The notes under the pieces were generated by a model. That model saw only the letters and a list, made by a program, of their open reading frames with translations. It was not told the origin of the DNA and made no database searches. A stretch of 6,336 nt of DNA from a bacterium (GTDB taxonomy: Bacteria; Patescibacteriota; Saccharimonadia; Saccharimonadales; UBA4665). A program made the position numbers and the translations under genes. Numbering within the stretch: the first letter of the stretch is position 1; every line of letters begins with the position of its first letter. The stretch is from positions 1 to 6,336 of the forward strand of contig JAJZHX010000031.1 in assembly GCA_021804315.1 (NCBI GenBank). The letters are read 5' to 3'. Below are positions 1 through 6,336 of the stretch, piece by piece.

Positions 1-144
1 TAATGGTCTATCTCTAATATACGAGGAAAATATAAAGACTACAGAAGTATAGATATTACTGGAGACGTCAGAGCTTTATATTTACAGAACAATAATGAAG
101 CTATTTTTGATACTGTTGGTACACATAGCCAACTCTATGGGTGA
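1..144 (+). pseudogene. C-terminal remnant of a RelE/YafQ-family mRNA interferase toxin
   Basis: Codons from 4 to the TGA at 142-144 encode 46 residues whose second half reads DYRSIDITGDVRALY and then IFDTVGTHSQLYG. This is the typical C-terminal half of RelE/YafQ/StbE-type toxins, which cleave mRNA on the ribosome. The His of GTHSQ (codon 124-126) corresponds to the catalytic C-terminal His of YafQ, and the Asp of TGD is also kept. The frame is closed by TAA at 1-3 and holds no ATG, GTG or TTG. Full toxins are about 90 residues, so this piece cannot be a gene by itself. Either the toxin was broken by a nonsense change, or a frameshift just upstream put the true frame elsewhere; the window start hides which. 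No antitoxin gene is visible. The family call is fairly secure; the pseudogene status is an inference. Confidence 0.65.
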
Positions 145-164
145 GGGTTCAAATCTATCCAAAT

Positions 165-241
165 TGGTAGCGACGAGTGGACTTGAACCACTGACCCCAG
201 GCTTATGAGTCCTGTGCTCTAACCAACTGAGCTACGCCGCC
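165..241 (-). tRNA. tRNA-Met (anticodon CAU), elongator type
   Basis: Read on the minus strand this folds into a full 77-nt cloverleaf: acceptor GGCGGCG/CGTCGCT, T8 A9, D-arm GCTC/GAGC with loop AGTTGGTTA, anticodon loop CTCATAA, variable loop GGGTC, T-arm AGTGG-TTCAAGT-CCACT, discriminator A73 and an encoded CCA (rc of 165-167). The anticodon CAU allows Met, initiator Met or Ile2. The initiator is unlikely because there is no mismatch at 1-72 (G-U here) and the three stacked G-C pairs of the lower anticodon stem are absent. The body resembles elongator Met tRNAs in its acceptor start and GGGGTCA variable region, and its acceptor differs from the Ile2 tRNAs I recall. Oddities are wobble pairs G1-U72 and G5-U68 and an A31/G39 mismatch closing the anticodon loop. 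It runs divergently from tilS and convergently to the toxin remnant. Confidence 0.9.
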
Positions 242-287
242 AAATTTATAGTCTATAGTTTATTAATATATCACGAAGTACATCTGT

Positions 288-305
288 TATCTAGATATTA
301 GATAT
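288..305. repeat. 10-bp palindrome overlapping a 7-bp tandem repeat
   Basis: TATCTAGATA (288-297) is a perfect palindrome. It overlaps two adjacent copies of TAGATAT (292-298 and 299-305). It lies mid-spacer, about 25-30 bp upstream of the likely tilS -35 position, where an operator could sit. The sequence is very AT-rich, so chance is a real alternative and no regulator is implied. Confidence 0.4.
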
Positions 306-328
306 TCATAATCAAGGAAGATTATCTA

Positions 329-356
329 TTAGTTTTCTTTTAAGACAAAGTACAAT
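329..356 (+). promoter_or_regulatory. tilS promoter, -10 TACAAT placed for a leaderless start
   Basis: TACAAT at 351-356 matches the sigma-70 -10 consensus at five of six positions and ends 9 nt before the tilS ATG. A weak -35, TTAGTT (329-334), lies 16 bp upstream. An overlapping TATAAA (356-361) would push the start even closer. Transcription would begin near 363-366, leaving 0-3 nt of leader. No Shine-Dalgarno sequence precedes the ATG. Confidence 0.6.
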
Positions 357-365
357 ATAAAAACT

Positions 366-1247
366 ATGGAGATAAAACTGCCAGCCAATAAAAAATATGT
401 ATTTGCAGTCAGTGGCGGGGTTGATTCTATGACATTACTCTATTTAGCTAACAGTCTGAAAGAAAAAAATAACTGGCAAATTATAGTTAGCCATATTAAT
501 CATGGCATAAGACCTGATTCAGCCTTAGACGAGGAATTAGTCAGACAATATTGTTTATCACAAAACTTAATTTTTGAATCAGTTAAGCTAAAGCTAAAAC
601 CTGATGCCAGCGAAGCCTTATCAAGAAGTTTACGCTATCAATTCCTGGAGGCTGTAGCTAAAAAACATCAAGCTGATGCAATTGTTACCGCTCACCATCA
701 AGACGATCTAATTGAGACCGCTATAATCAACTTAATTAGAGGTACGGGTAGAAAAGGACTGAGCGCTATGATCGATAACCAAAATAGACTAAGGCCATTG
801 CTTAAATATTCTAAAGCAGACATCAAACAATATGCTATTAATCAGGGAATAACATGGCTGGAAGATTCTACTAATCAAGATACTAAGTACTTAAGGAACT
901 ATATTCGTTTAAACATTGTACCTAAGTTAGATGTTTCAGCTAGAACTAAGCTTTTAGACATAATATATAACGTTAGTGAACTTAATCGCAGTATAGATGT
1001 AATACTGCAAGTTTATGTTAATAGTGAAATTATAGATAGAAATTGGTTTATTCTGCTTGATCATAAACTAGCTTGTGAAGTTTTAGCAGCTTGGTTAAGA
1101 TTTAACAGTATCTCTAATTTTAATAAGCTTATGCTTGAAAGGTTGGCAGTATCTGCTAAAGTAGCAAGAGTTGGACAGAGTTTTCCTGTAAAAAATAGCA
1201 GGGGCCTTATTATAAATAGTGGCAATATTTCATTAACCTCAGTCTGA
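366..1247 (+). CDS. tilS: tRNA(Ile)-lysidine synthase
   Basis: TilS is a cytoplasmic N-type ATP pyrophosphatase. It joins lysine to C34 of the CAU-anticodon tRNA-Ile2, changing its decoding from AUG to AUA and its charging from Met to Ile. The 293-residue protein shows the PP-loop SGGVDS (16-21), HINHGIR (43-49), SEALSRSLRY (82-91), TAHHQDD (108-114), RGTG (125-128), RPLL (143-146) and EDSTNQD (166-172) followed by RNYIR, all family signatures. It is much shorter than the roughly 430-residue E. coli enzyme. The N-terminal catalytic domain is whole, but only about 110 residues follow it, so it belongs to the small-TilS class. The ATG at 366 is the only start: an in-frame TAG lies at 330-332 with no ATG, GTG or TTG between. 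ftsH follows after 39 bp; the hpt gene often found between tilS and ftsH in Bacillota is absent. Confidence 0.96.
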   Translation: MEIKLPANKKYVFAVSGGVDSMTLLYLANSLKEKNNWQIIVSHINHGIRPDSALDEELVRQYCLSQNLIFESVKLKLKPDASEALSRSLRYQFLEAVAKKHQADAIVTAHHQDDLIETAIINLIRGTGRKGLSAMIDNQNRLRPLLKYSKADIKQYAINQGITWLEDSTNQDTKYLRNYIRLNIVPKLDVSARTKLLDIIYNVSELNRSIDVILQVYVNSEIIDRNWFILLDHKLACEVLAAWLRFNSISNFNKLMLERLAVSAKVARVGQSFPVKNSRGLIINSGNISLTSV

Positions 1248-1248
1248 T

Positions 1249-1278
1249 TTAGCTAAAATACGTAATAATAGGTATAAT
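1249..1278 (+). promoter_or_regulatory. ftsH promoter, perfect -10 TATAAT placed for a leaderless start
   Basis: TATAAT at 1273-1278 is a perfect -10 hexamer and ends 8 nt before the ftsH ATG. The intervening bases are AA followed by six T. A weak -35, TTAGCT (1249-1254), lies 18 bp upstream, just past the tilS stop. Transcription would begin near 1285-1287, at the start codon itself. There is no Shine-Dalgarno sequence. The box would also drive murJ. Confidence 0.65.
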
Positions 1279-1286
1279 AATTTTTT

Positions 1287-3152
1287 ATGGATAGTAAAAT
1301 GCCTGGCAATAATCGTCAATCGTCTAATAAAAACAAGCAGGTTAAAAATGTTGGTTTTATTGCTCTGCTAGTTCTGTTAGCTTTAGTAATTTTTGCGGCT
1401 TATAGTAAACCCAGTAATCTAACAGCAATAAGTGCTACACAGGCCTTAACAGACAATAATCAGGGAGATTATAGCAAAGTTCTAGTCAGTAGTAACGAGC
1501 TGGAGATTACTCCTAAAGGCAAAACTAGCCCTACGCTTAAAGCCTATGTTGATCCAAATTCTAGCTTAAAGTCACAAGGTTTTAATATAACTAAAGCTCA
1601 GTATACTTTTAAATCCAATGCTTCTGGTAGTTCAGTAGCTCTTTCTTTAGCTGAGTCGATAGTACCAGTATTATTAATTGGCGCATTATTGTACTTCATG
1701 CTTAGAAGTGCTCAAGGTCAAGGTAACCAAGCGTTAAGTTTTGGTAAAAGTCGAGCCAGGCTTTACGGTAACGAAAAAGACAAGGTCACTTTTAAAGAAA
1801 TCGCTGGTTCTGCAGAGGCAAAACAAGATTTAGAAGAAGTAGTTGAGTTTTTAAAATTCCCTAAAAAATTTAATTCGATGGGGGCTCGCATTCCAAAAGG
1901 CGTACTGCTAGTTGGTCCTCCGGGTACCGGTAAGACTATGTTGTCTCGAGCTGTAGCAGGAGAAGCCAATGTACCTTTCTTTAGTATTTCTGGTTCCGAG
2001 TTCGTAGAAATGTTTGTTGGTGTTGGCGCATCGAGGGTGCGCGACCTATTTGCTAAAGCTAAAAAGAACGCTCCCTGTATTATCTTTGTAGATGAAATTG
2101 ATGCAGTTGGAAGACGTAGAGGTTCAGGCATGGGTGGTGGTCACGACGAAAGAGAGCAGACTCTTAATCAAATTCTGGTTGAAATGGACGGTTTCGAACA
2201 AGGACAAAATGTAATAGTTTTAGCTGCTACTAACAGAGCCGATGTGCTTGATCCAGCTTTACTTAGACCAGGACGTTTTGATCGTCGAGTCAACATTGGT
2301 TTACCTGACAGAAAAGACAGAGAAGCAATTTTAAAGGTTCATTTTGCTAAAAAACCTCTTGCAAAAAATGTTGATTTGGATGCACTTTCTGCTAAAGCGG
2401 CAGGTAGTTCTGGTGCAGATTTAGCCAATATTGCTAATGAAGCAGCCATTATTGCTGCTAGGAATTCACATAGTCAAATCATCCAATCTGATGTTACAGA
2501 AGCCTTTGAGCGAGTGGCAATTGGTCCAGAGAGAAAAAGCCGGGTTATGACAGATAAAGATAAAGAAGTTACGGCTTATCATGAAGCCGGACATGCCCTA
2601 GTAGGTCACGTCTTGCCAGATGCCGATCCAGTTCATAAAGTTACTATTATCCCCAGGGGCAATACCGGAGGAGTAACCTGGTCAATCCCTCCAGAAGACC
2701 GGATGTTTACAAGTTTAGTACAGTTTAAGGATGCTCTTGCCAGAGCATTAGGTGGTCGTGTAGCCGAAGAAATTGTTCTTGGTTATGATCACATAACAAC
2801 TGGAGCTGGGTCAGATTTACCCAACGCTGCTGAAATGGCCAGAGACATGGTAGTTAATCAAGGTATGGGTAAAAAGTTGAGAAATCAGGTATTCAGAACA
2901 GACGATGGCATGATGATTGATCGTCTTGTTCACGAGCGTGATTATTCTGATGAGACAGCCAAAGTCATTGATGAAGAAGTAGAAAGTTTAATCACCGAAG
3001 CAAGTAACCGGGCTAGAATTGTTATCAAGGCTAATCTAGATAAGCTAGAAAAACTAAAAGATAAATTATTAGAGAAAGAGACAGTAGATGCCGATGAAGT
3101 TGCAGAAGTTTTAAAAGGGACTAAACTTCCTGCTTCGGCTGCTTTATACTAA
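1287..3152 (+). CDS. ftsH: ATP-dependent zinc metalloprotease FtsH
   Basis: FtsH is a membrane-anchored hexameric AAA+ protease that pulls out and degrades misfolded membrane proteins and some regulators. The 621 residues are in family order: TM1 (about 22-39), an extracytoplasmic domain of roughly 80 residues, TM2 (about 123-139), the FGKSRAR linker (152-158), Walker A GPPGTGKT (210-217), pore loop MFVG (242-245), Walker B ending D269-E270, and the second region of homology with arginine fingers R327 and R330. The M41 protease domain has HEAGH (432-436) and a third zinc ligand, D510. Every catalytic residue is present and the length is normal, so it should be active. An in-frame TAA at 1278-1280 makes ATG 1287 the first possible start. 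A second ATG at 1299 would remove only four residues, and the -10 spacing favours the first. murJ begins 6 bp after the stop. Confidence 0.98.
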   Translation: MDSKMPGNNRQSSNKNKQVKNVGFIALLVLLALVIFAAYSKPSNLTAISATQALTDNNQGDYSKVLVSSNELEITPKGKTSPTLKAYVDPNSSLKSQGFNITKAQYTFKSNASGSSVALSLAESIVPVLLIGALLYFMLRSAQGQGNQALSFGKSRARLYGNEKDKVTFKEIAGSAEAKQDLEEVVEFLKFPKKFNSMGARIPKGVLLVGPPGTGKTMLSRAVAGEANVPFFSISGSEFVEMFVGVGASRVRDLFAKAKKNAPCIIFVDEIDAVGRRRGSGMGGGHDEREQTLNQILVEMDGFEQGQNVIVLAATNRADVLDPALLRPGRFDRRVNIGLPDRKDREAILKVHFAKKPLAKNVDLDALSAKAAGSSGADLANIANEAAIIAARNSHSQIIQSDVTEAFERVAIGPERKSRVMTDKDKEVTAYHEAGHALVGHVLPDADPVHKVTIIPRGNTGGVTWSIPPEDRMFTSLVQFKDALARALGGRVAEEIVLGYDHITTGAGSDLPNAAEMARDMVVNQGMGKKLRNQVFRTDDGMMIDRLVHERDYSDETAKVIDEEVESLITEASNRARIVIKANLDKLEKLKDKLLEKETVDADEVAEVLKGTKLPASAALY

Positions 3153-3158
3153 AGGGCA

Positions 3159-4754
3159 ATGAAATCAAGCTCTTCGTTTACCAAGAATAATAAAAACCGT
3201 ATTAGCAATGTAGCCGCATTGTTGATTACTACATCTTTAGCAGGGCAAGTTTTAGGTTTTTTAAGAACCAAATTAGTTAACGCTAACTTTCCTACAATAG
3301 GCCCTCATAGTACAGATGCTTATTTTGCTGCTTTTAATGTTCCTGATTTATTCTTCTATACCATTGCTGCAGGCGCTTTGGGTGTTGCCTTTATGCCAGT
3401 TTTAGCAGATCGGTTGTCCAAAAATGATCGCAAGGGTATGTGGGAGTTATCTAATAGTCTAATGAACTTCTTGGCAATTTTGATGTTTATTGTCGGCCTT
3501 ATAATTTTAGTTTTTGCTAATCCATTAATTAGATACATTGTTGCTCCCGGTTTATCACCTGTACAACGTCATACGGCAGCCGAAATAATGAGATTTATAT
3601 CTTTTGATCCATTTTTGTTTATGATGTCTGGAATTTTGAATGCCTCACAACAAGCTTTAGGCCGTTTCTTTTTTTATGCTATTGCTCCGCTTTTTTACAA
3701 CTTTTCAATCATTGTTAGTATTTACATATTCAAGAATAATATTGGGTTGGTTGGTCTTGGCGTAGGCGCCTTAATCGGAGCTGTTTTACAACTAATTGTA
3801 GTTATGTTTGGTCTTTGGAAGCTAGGCTATAGCTGGAAACCCAGGATATCATGGAATAATAAAGACTTTAAAGTAATTCTTAAAAATCTACCTCCTAGAT
3901 CTTTAGACCAAGGCATGGACCAAATTGAAAGTATTGTTGAAACTCATGTTGCCTCAGGTTTAGGTAGTGGTAATATTACTTACTATAACAATGCATATAT
4001 TTTAAGTACGGCGCCAATTCTTTTAATTGGCACGGCAATCTCTACGGCAGCTTTTCCAAGATTAAATAATCGATTAAGTATCAACCGACCTGATTTATTC
4101 AGAAAAGATTTTTTAATGGTTGTAAGGGCAATGATTTGGATTAGCGCTCCTTTAGTGGTCTTATGTTATTTTTGCCGAGGCTATTTAGCCCGTATGATAT
4201 ATGACCATGGCAGTCCACAAATTGCTGCAGTGTTTGGTTTTTTAACAATATCAATCTTCTTTAATATTATGTATGCAATCATATCAAGGTGGTTTTATGC
4301 TCAAAAAGATACTAAGACACCAATGTTTGTATCAATTTTTATTATTGCTCTTAATATAGTTCTAGCTATAACCCTGTCTACTCCCAGTAATTACGGTGTT
4401 GAAGGTTTAGCCATGGCTCAATCAATCGTAGCGGTAGTTCAGGTAGTTATTCTTAGCGTTATTATGCTATATCGAGACCATAAACTTTTTGATAAAGATT
4501 TTTGGAGCGGTCTTGGCAGGATAGCTTCAGTTACCGGCTTTAGTGTTATTGCTAGTTTTATCATGATTTCGCTTTACCCTCTGGGGATACATGACCGAGG
4601 CGTTTTAACTCTTGGCGGTAAATTATCATTTATAACTTTCGTTACCTTCCTAGTGCACATATTAGTGTCCGCACTTTTTGATCTTGAAGAAGTTAGACCA
4701 GTCATTGATCGCCTCAGAAAGATTGTTTTAAACCCTGTCAAAATCGATTTTTAA
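3159..4754 (+). CDS. murJ: Lipid II flippase MurJ (MVF/MOP superfamily)
   Basis: MurJ flips lipid II, the undecaprenyl-linked peptidoglycan precursor, to the outer face of the cytoplasmic membrane. The 531-residue protein is almost entirely hydrophobic, and I count about 14 membrane segments, the number known for MurJ. Family motifs are GFLRTK (33-38), DAYFAAFNVPD (53-63), AAGALGVAFMP (70-80), IGTAISTAAFP in the central helix pair, and RWFYAQKDTKTP (377-388). R36 and D53 match conserved N-terminal residues. The usual Arg-Arg and Glu of the second helix (LRRIFAEGA in E. coli) read F66-Y67 and A71 here. ATG 3159 lies 6 bp after the ftsH stop in the same frame, with no promoter between. The only SD-like stretch, AGGG (3153-3156), is 2 nt from the ATG, too close to be typical, so coupling to ftsH translation is plausible. 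Confidence 0.95.
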   Translation: MKSSSSFTKNNKNRISNVAALLITTSLAGQVLGFLRTKLVNANFPTIGPHSTDAYFAAFNVPDLFFYTIAAGALGVAFMPVLADRLSKNDRKGMWELSNSLMNFLAILMFIVGLIILVFANPLIRYIVAPGLSPVQRHTAAEIMRFISFDPFLFMMSGILNASQQALGRFFFYAIAPLFYNFSIIVSIYIFKNNIGLVGLGVGALIGAVLQLIVVMFGLWKLGYSWKPRISWNNKDFKVILKNLPPRSLDQGMDQIESIVETHVASGLGSGNITYYNNAYILSTAPILLIGTAISTAAFPRLNNRLSINRPDLFRKDFLMVVRAMIWISAPLVVLCYFCRGYLARMIYDHGSPQIAAVFGFLTISIFFNIMYAIISRWFYAQKDTKTPMFVSIFIIALNIVLAITLSTPSNYGVEGLAMAQSIVAVVQVVILSVIMLYRDHKLFDKDFWSGLGRIASVTGFSVIASFIMISLYPLGIHDRGVLTLGGKLSFITFVTFLVHILVSALFDLEEVRPVIDRLRKIVLNPVKIDF

Positions 4755-4781
4755 AAGTACCTCTGTTATTTTTGCTATAAT
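4751..4781 (+). promoter_or_regulatory. lepA promoter, extended -10 TGCTATAAT placed for a leaderless start
   Basis: TGCTATAAT at 4773-4781 is a perfect extended -10 element (TGn plus TATAAT) and ends 9 nt before the lepA ATG. The -35 region is poor: TTAAAA (4751-4756) with 19-bp spacing is the best I see, as is common with extended -10 promoters. The predicted start near 4788-4790 leaves 1-3 nt of leader, and no Shine-Dalgarno sequence is present. Confidence 0.65.
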
Positions 4782-4790
4782 AAACAACTA

Positions 4791-6336
4791 ATGATATTAG
4801 ATAAGATTCGCAATTTTTGTATTATCGCTCATATTGATCATGGTAAATCTACGCTTGCTGACCGCATGATGGAATTAACCAACACTGTTGATAAAAGAAA
4901 TATGAAAGATCAATTACTAGATAGAATGGATCTAGAAAGAGAAAAAGGCATCACCATAAAACTTGCCCCTGTTAGGATGTCTTATCAGGGCTATGAGTTA
5001 AATCTTATAGACACACCTGGACATGTCGATTTTAGTTACGAAGTTAGTCGTAGTTTACAGGCCTGCGAAGGCGCTTTATTAGTAGTTGATGCTACGCAAG
5101 GAATTCAAGCCCAGACAGTTTCAAACGTTTATCTGGCAATTGCCGCTAATCTTAAAATAATCCCAATAGTTAACAAAATTGATTTACCGGCCGCCGATAT
5201 AAATAAATGTAAGCAGGAAATAGTTAATTTATTGGGCTGCCTTGAATCGGAGATTATTCTCGCATCAGCTAAAACCGGCCAAGGTGTGATAGAAATCTTA
5301 AATGCCATATTAGCTAAAATACCTGCTCCTAATCAAGCTGATCAATCAGCTACTCGTGCGCTAATCTTTGATAGCTATTATGATGATTACAGGGGAGTCA
5401 TACTCTACGTTAGGTTATTTGAAGGTCATATTGCTAAAAACGATAGTTTTCAAATAATGTCCAGTCAATCTAGGGGTATTGCTCTAGAGGTCGGTTTTCT
5501 AAAACCTGATATGAAGCCAATTGGTAATTTAAATTCTGGTGAAATTGGTTATATTGTGACTAATTTAAAAACTACTAGACAAGCAAAGGTTGGTGATACT
5601 TTAACCCTTTCAGGTCAACCTGCCCTAGTAGCATTGCCGGGTTATCAGGATGTTAAGCCATTTGTTTACGCCGGTTTTTTCCCGGAAACCAATGAGGATT
5701 ATCAGAATTTAAAAGAGGCTATCGAAAAGCTATCGCTAAGTGATTCAGCTATTCACTATAGTCCTGAGAATTCACCAGTCTTAGGTTTTGGTATAAGAAT
5801 TGGCTTTTTGGGCTTACTTCATCTAGAAATAGTCAGAGAAAGATTAGAAAGAGAATATAACCTTAGCTTAGTTGTTACCAACCCTTCTACAGATTATCAG
5901 ATTGTTTTACTCAACAATGAGATTATTGATATAAAAAGAGCTACCGATTTGCCCAACCCAGCCAATATTAAGGAAATTAGAGAACCGTGGGTTGACGGCG
6001 AAATAGTTCTACCAAAAGAATATGTTGGCCAAGTTATTCAGCTAATATCTTCAAAAAGAGGCATCCAAAAAAATATTAGCTATAATCTTGATCGAGCCTT
6101 TTTAAGTTTTGAAGCTCCCCTGGCCAATTTACTAACAGATTTCTATGATCAACTAAAAGGTTTAACTAGTGGCTATGGCTCCTTTAGTTATGATTTAAAA
6201 GATTACAGGGCTGAAGATCTAGTCAAGTTAGATTTTTATATTGCCGGAGAGATCATAGAAGCCCTGTCGTTAATTATCCATAAGAGTGAAGCAGCTAACT
6301 TATCAAGACAAGTTGTTGAAAAATTGAAAGACATAA
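4791..6336 (+). CDS. lepA: Translation GTPase LepA (elongation factor 4), 3'-truncated by the window end
   Basis: LepA is a ribosome-binding GTPase related to EF-G, linked to back-translocation, recovery of stalled ribosomes and 30S biogenesis. Translation from ATG 4791 stays open to the window edge, giving 515 codons without a stop. G1 is AHIDHGKST (13-21), G2 lies in EKGITIK (51-57), G3 is DTPGH (74-78, with H78 the catalytic-type His), G4 is NKID (128-131) and G5 is SAK (159-161). Domain II follows from ALIFDSYYDDY, then the EF-G-like domain with LGFGIRIGFLGLLHLEIV, and a LepA-typical region with SGYGSFSYDLKDYR and HKSEA. The sequence stops in VEKLKDI, so about 85 residues of the LepA-specific C-terminal domain lie outside. 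The start is set by an in-frame TAA at 4752-4754 with no start codon between. The gene lies 36 bp after murJ with its own promoter. Confidence 0.97.
   Translation, partial: MILDKIRNFCIIAHIDHGKSTLADRMMELTNTVDKRNMKDQLLDRMDLEREKGITIKLAPVRMSYQGYELNLIDTPGHVDFSYEVSRSLQACEGALLVVDATQGIQAQTVSNVYLAIAANLKIIPIVNKIDLPAADINKCKQEIVNLLGCLESEIILASAKTGQGVIEILNAILAKIPAPNQADQSATRALIFDSYYDDYRGVILYVRLFEGHIAKNDSFQIMSSQSRGIALEVGFLKPDMKPIGNLNSGEIGYIVTNLKTTRQAKVGDTLTLSGQPALVALPGYQDVKPFVYAGFFPETNEDYQNLKEAIEKLSLSDSAIHYSPENSPVLGFGIRIGFLGLLHLEIVRERLEREYNLSLVVTNPSTDYQIVLLNNEIIDIKRATDLPNPANIKEIREPWVDGEIVLPKEYVGQVIQLISSKRGIQKNISYNLDRAFLSFEAPLANLLTDFYDQLKGLTSGYGSFSYDLKDYRAEDLVKLDFYIAGEIIEALSLIIHKSEAANLSRQVVEKLKDI

Larger units (their letters stand above)
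242..365. other. Divergent AT-rich spacer between tRNA-Met and tilS
   Basis: These 124 bp carry no open frame of note. The right end holds the tilS promoter. On the minus strand TATAGA (257 down to 252) sits at a plausible -10 distance for a tRNA precursor with a leader of a few nucleotides, but no convincing -35 goes with it. It is half of a small inverted repeat, TATAG-T-CTATA at 247-257. A 10-bp palindrome and a short tandem repeat lie at 288-305. I see no riboswitch or terminator-like hairpin. Confidence 0.6.

Noticed and set aside
105..160. A plus-strand tRNA-like layout: GTTGGTA, then CATAG-CCAACT-CTATG, then a T-arm-like sequence
   Set aside because: The anticodon-like hairpin has a 6-nt loop, no D-stem or acceptor stem forms, and the first two parts encode the conserved toxin end VGTHSQLYG. 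Only the T-arm-like match is kept, as a weak finding.
1763..2131. 122-codon open frame on the minus strand
   Set aside because: It lies wholly inside the AAA+ domain of ftsH, antisense to conserved motifs, and its translation resembles no family. It is a shadow of ftsH.
3153..3158. A separate promoter for murJ
   Set aside because: Only 6 bp separate it from ftsH, and I saw no good -10 box at the spacing used by the other three genes.
3356..3538. 60-codon open frame on the minus strand
   Set aside because: It is antisense to murJ membrane segments, with a composition explained by complementing hydrophobic codons.
4013..4031. Hairpin GCCAATT-CTTTT-AATTGGC
   Set aside because: The 7-bp stem sits in the middle of murJ, has no following T-run, and encodes a conserved MurJ stretch, so it is not a terminator.
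366..4793. All four protein genes are in the same reading frame
   Set aside because: Chance alone gives this about once in 27 cases, and each gene has its own stop and start. There is no sign of a polyprotein.
6067..6073. Run of seven A in lepA as a frameshift or slippage site
   Set aside because: The protein stays in frame and matches LepA on both sides. Such runs are expected in AT-rich genes, as is the T7 run in murJ at 3669-3675.
366..6336. Possible recoding of UGA as glycine, as in some CPR groups
   Set aside because: No in-frame TGA occurs inside the four genes, glycine uses GGN throughout, and TGA ends tilS at the expected length.

Overview
The window is a stretch of ordinary, low-GC bacterial housekeeping DNA, most likely from a Patescibacteria/CPR bacterium. 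A Saccharibacteria-like lineage is my best guess, at moderate confidence. The reasons are the compact gene packing, the minimal 293-residue TilS, the FtsH linker around FGKSRAR, the LepA switch region GITIKLAPVRM, and a RelE/YafQ-like tail ending GTHSQLYG. TGA ends two reading frames at the expected places and does not occur inside the genes. The recoding of UGA to Gly known in Gracilibacteria and Absconditabacteria is therefore unlikely.

Layout. Positions 1-144 hold the last 46 codons of a RelE/YafQ-type toxin, cut off by an in-frame TAA at position 1 and with no start codon, so it looks like a remnant. Convergent to it lies a complete tRNA-Met(CAU) gene with an encoded CCA (165-241, minus). 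A 124-bp AT-rich divergent spacer follows. Then come four genes on the plus strand: tilS (366-1247), ftsH (1287-3152), murJ (3159-4754) and lepA (4791 to the window end, about 85 C-terminal residues missing). No stretch over 300 bases lacks a gene.

Functionally this is a core-maintenance cluster. TilS makes the lysidine that lets the CAU-anticodon isoleucine tRNA read AUA. FtsH degrades faulty membrane proteins. MurJ flips lipid II for cell-wall synthesis. LepA (EF4) is a ribosome-associated GTPase. ftsH and murJ are 6 bp apart and surely co-transcribed. tilS, ftsH and lepA each seem to have their own promoter.

The most interesting signal is regulatory. In front of tilS, ftsH and lepA a strong -10 hexamer (TACAAT, TATAAT, and extended TGCTATAAT) ends only 8-9 nt before the ATG, and none of the three has a Shine-Dalgarno sequence. 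Transcription would start at or within about 3 nt of the start codon, which predicts leaderless mRNAs. murJ, the one gene inside an operon, lacks such a box and has only a poorly spaced AGGG. I see no novel multi-gene system, CRISPR array or insertion sequence.
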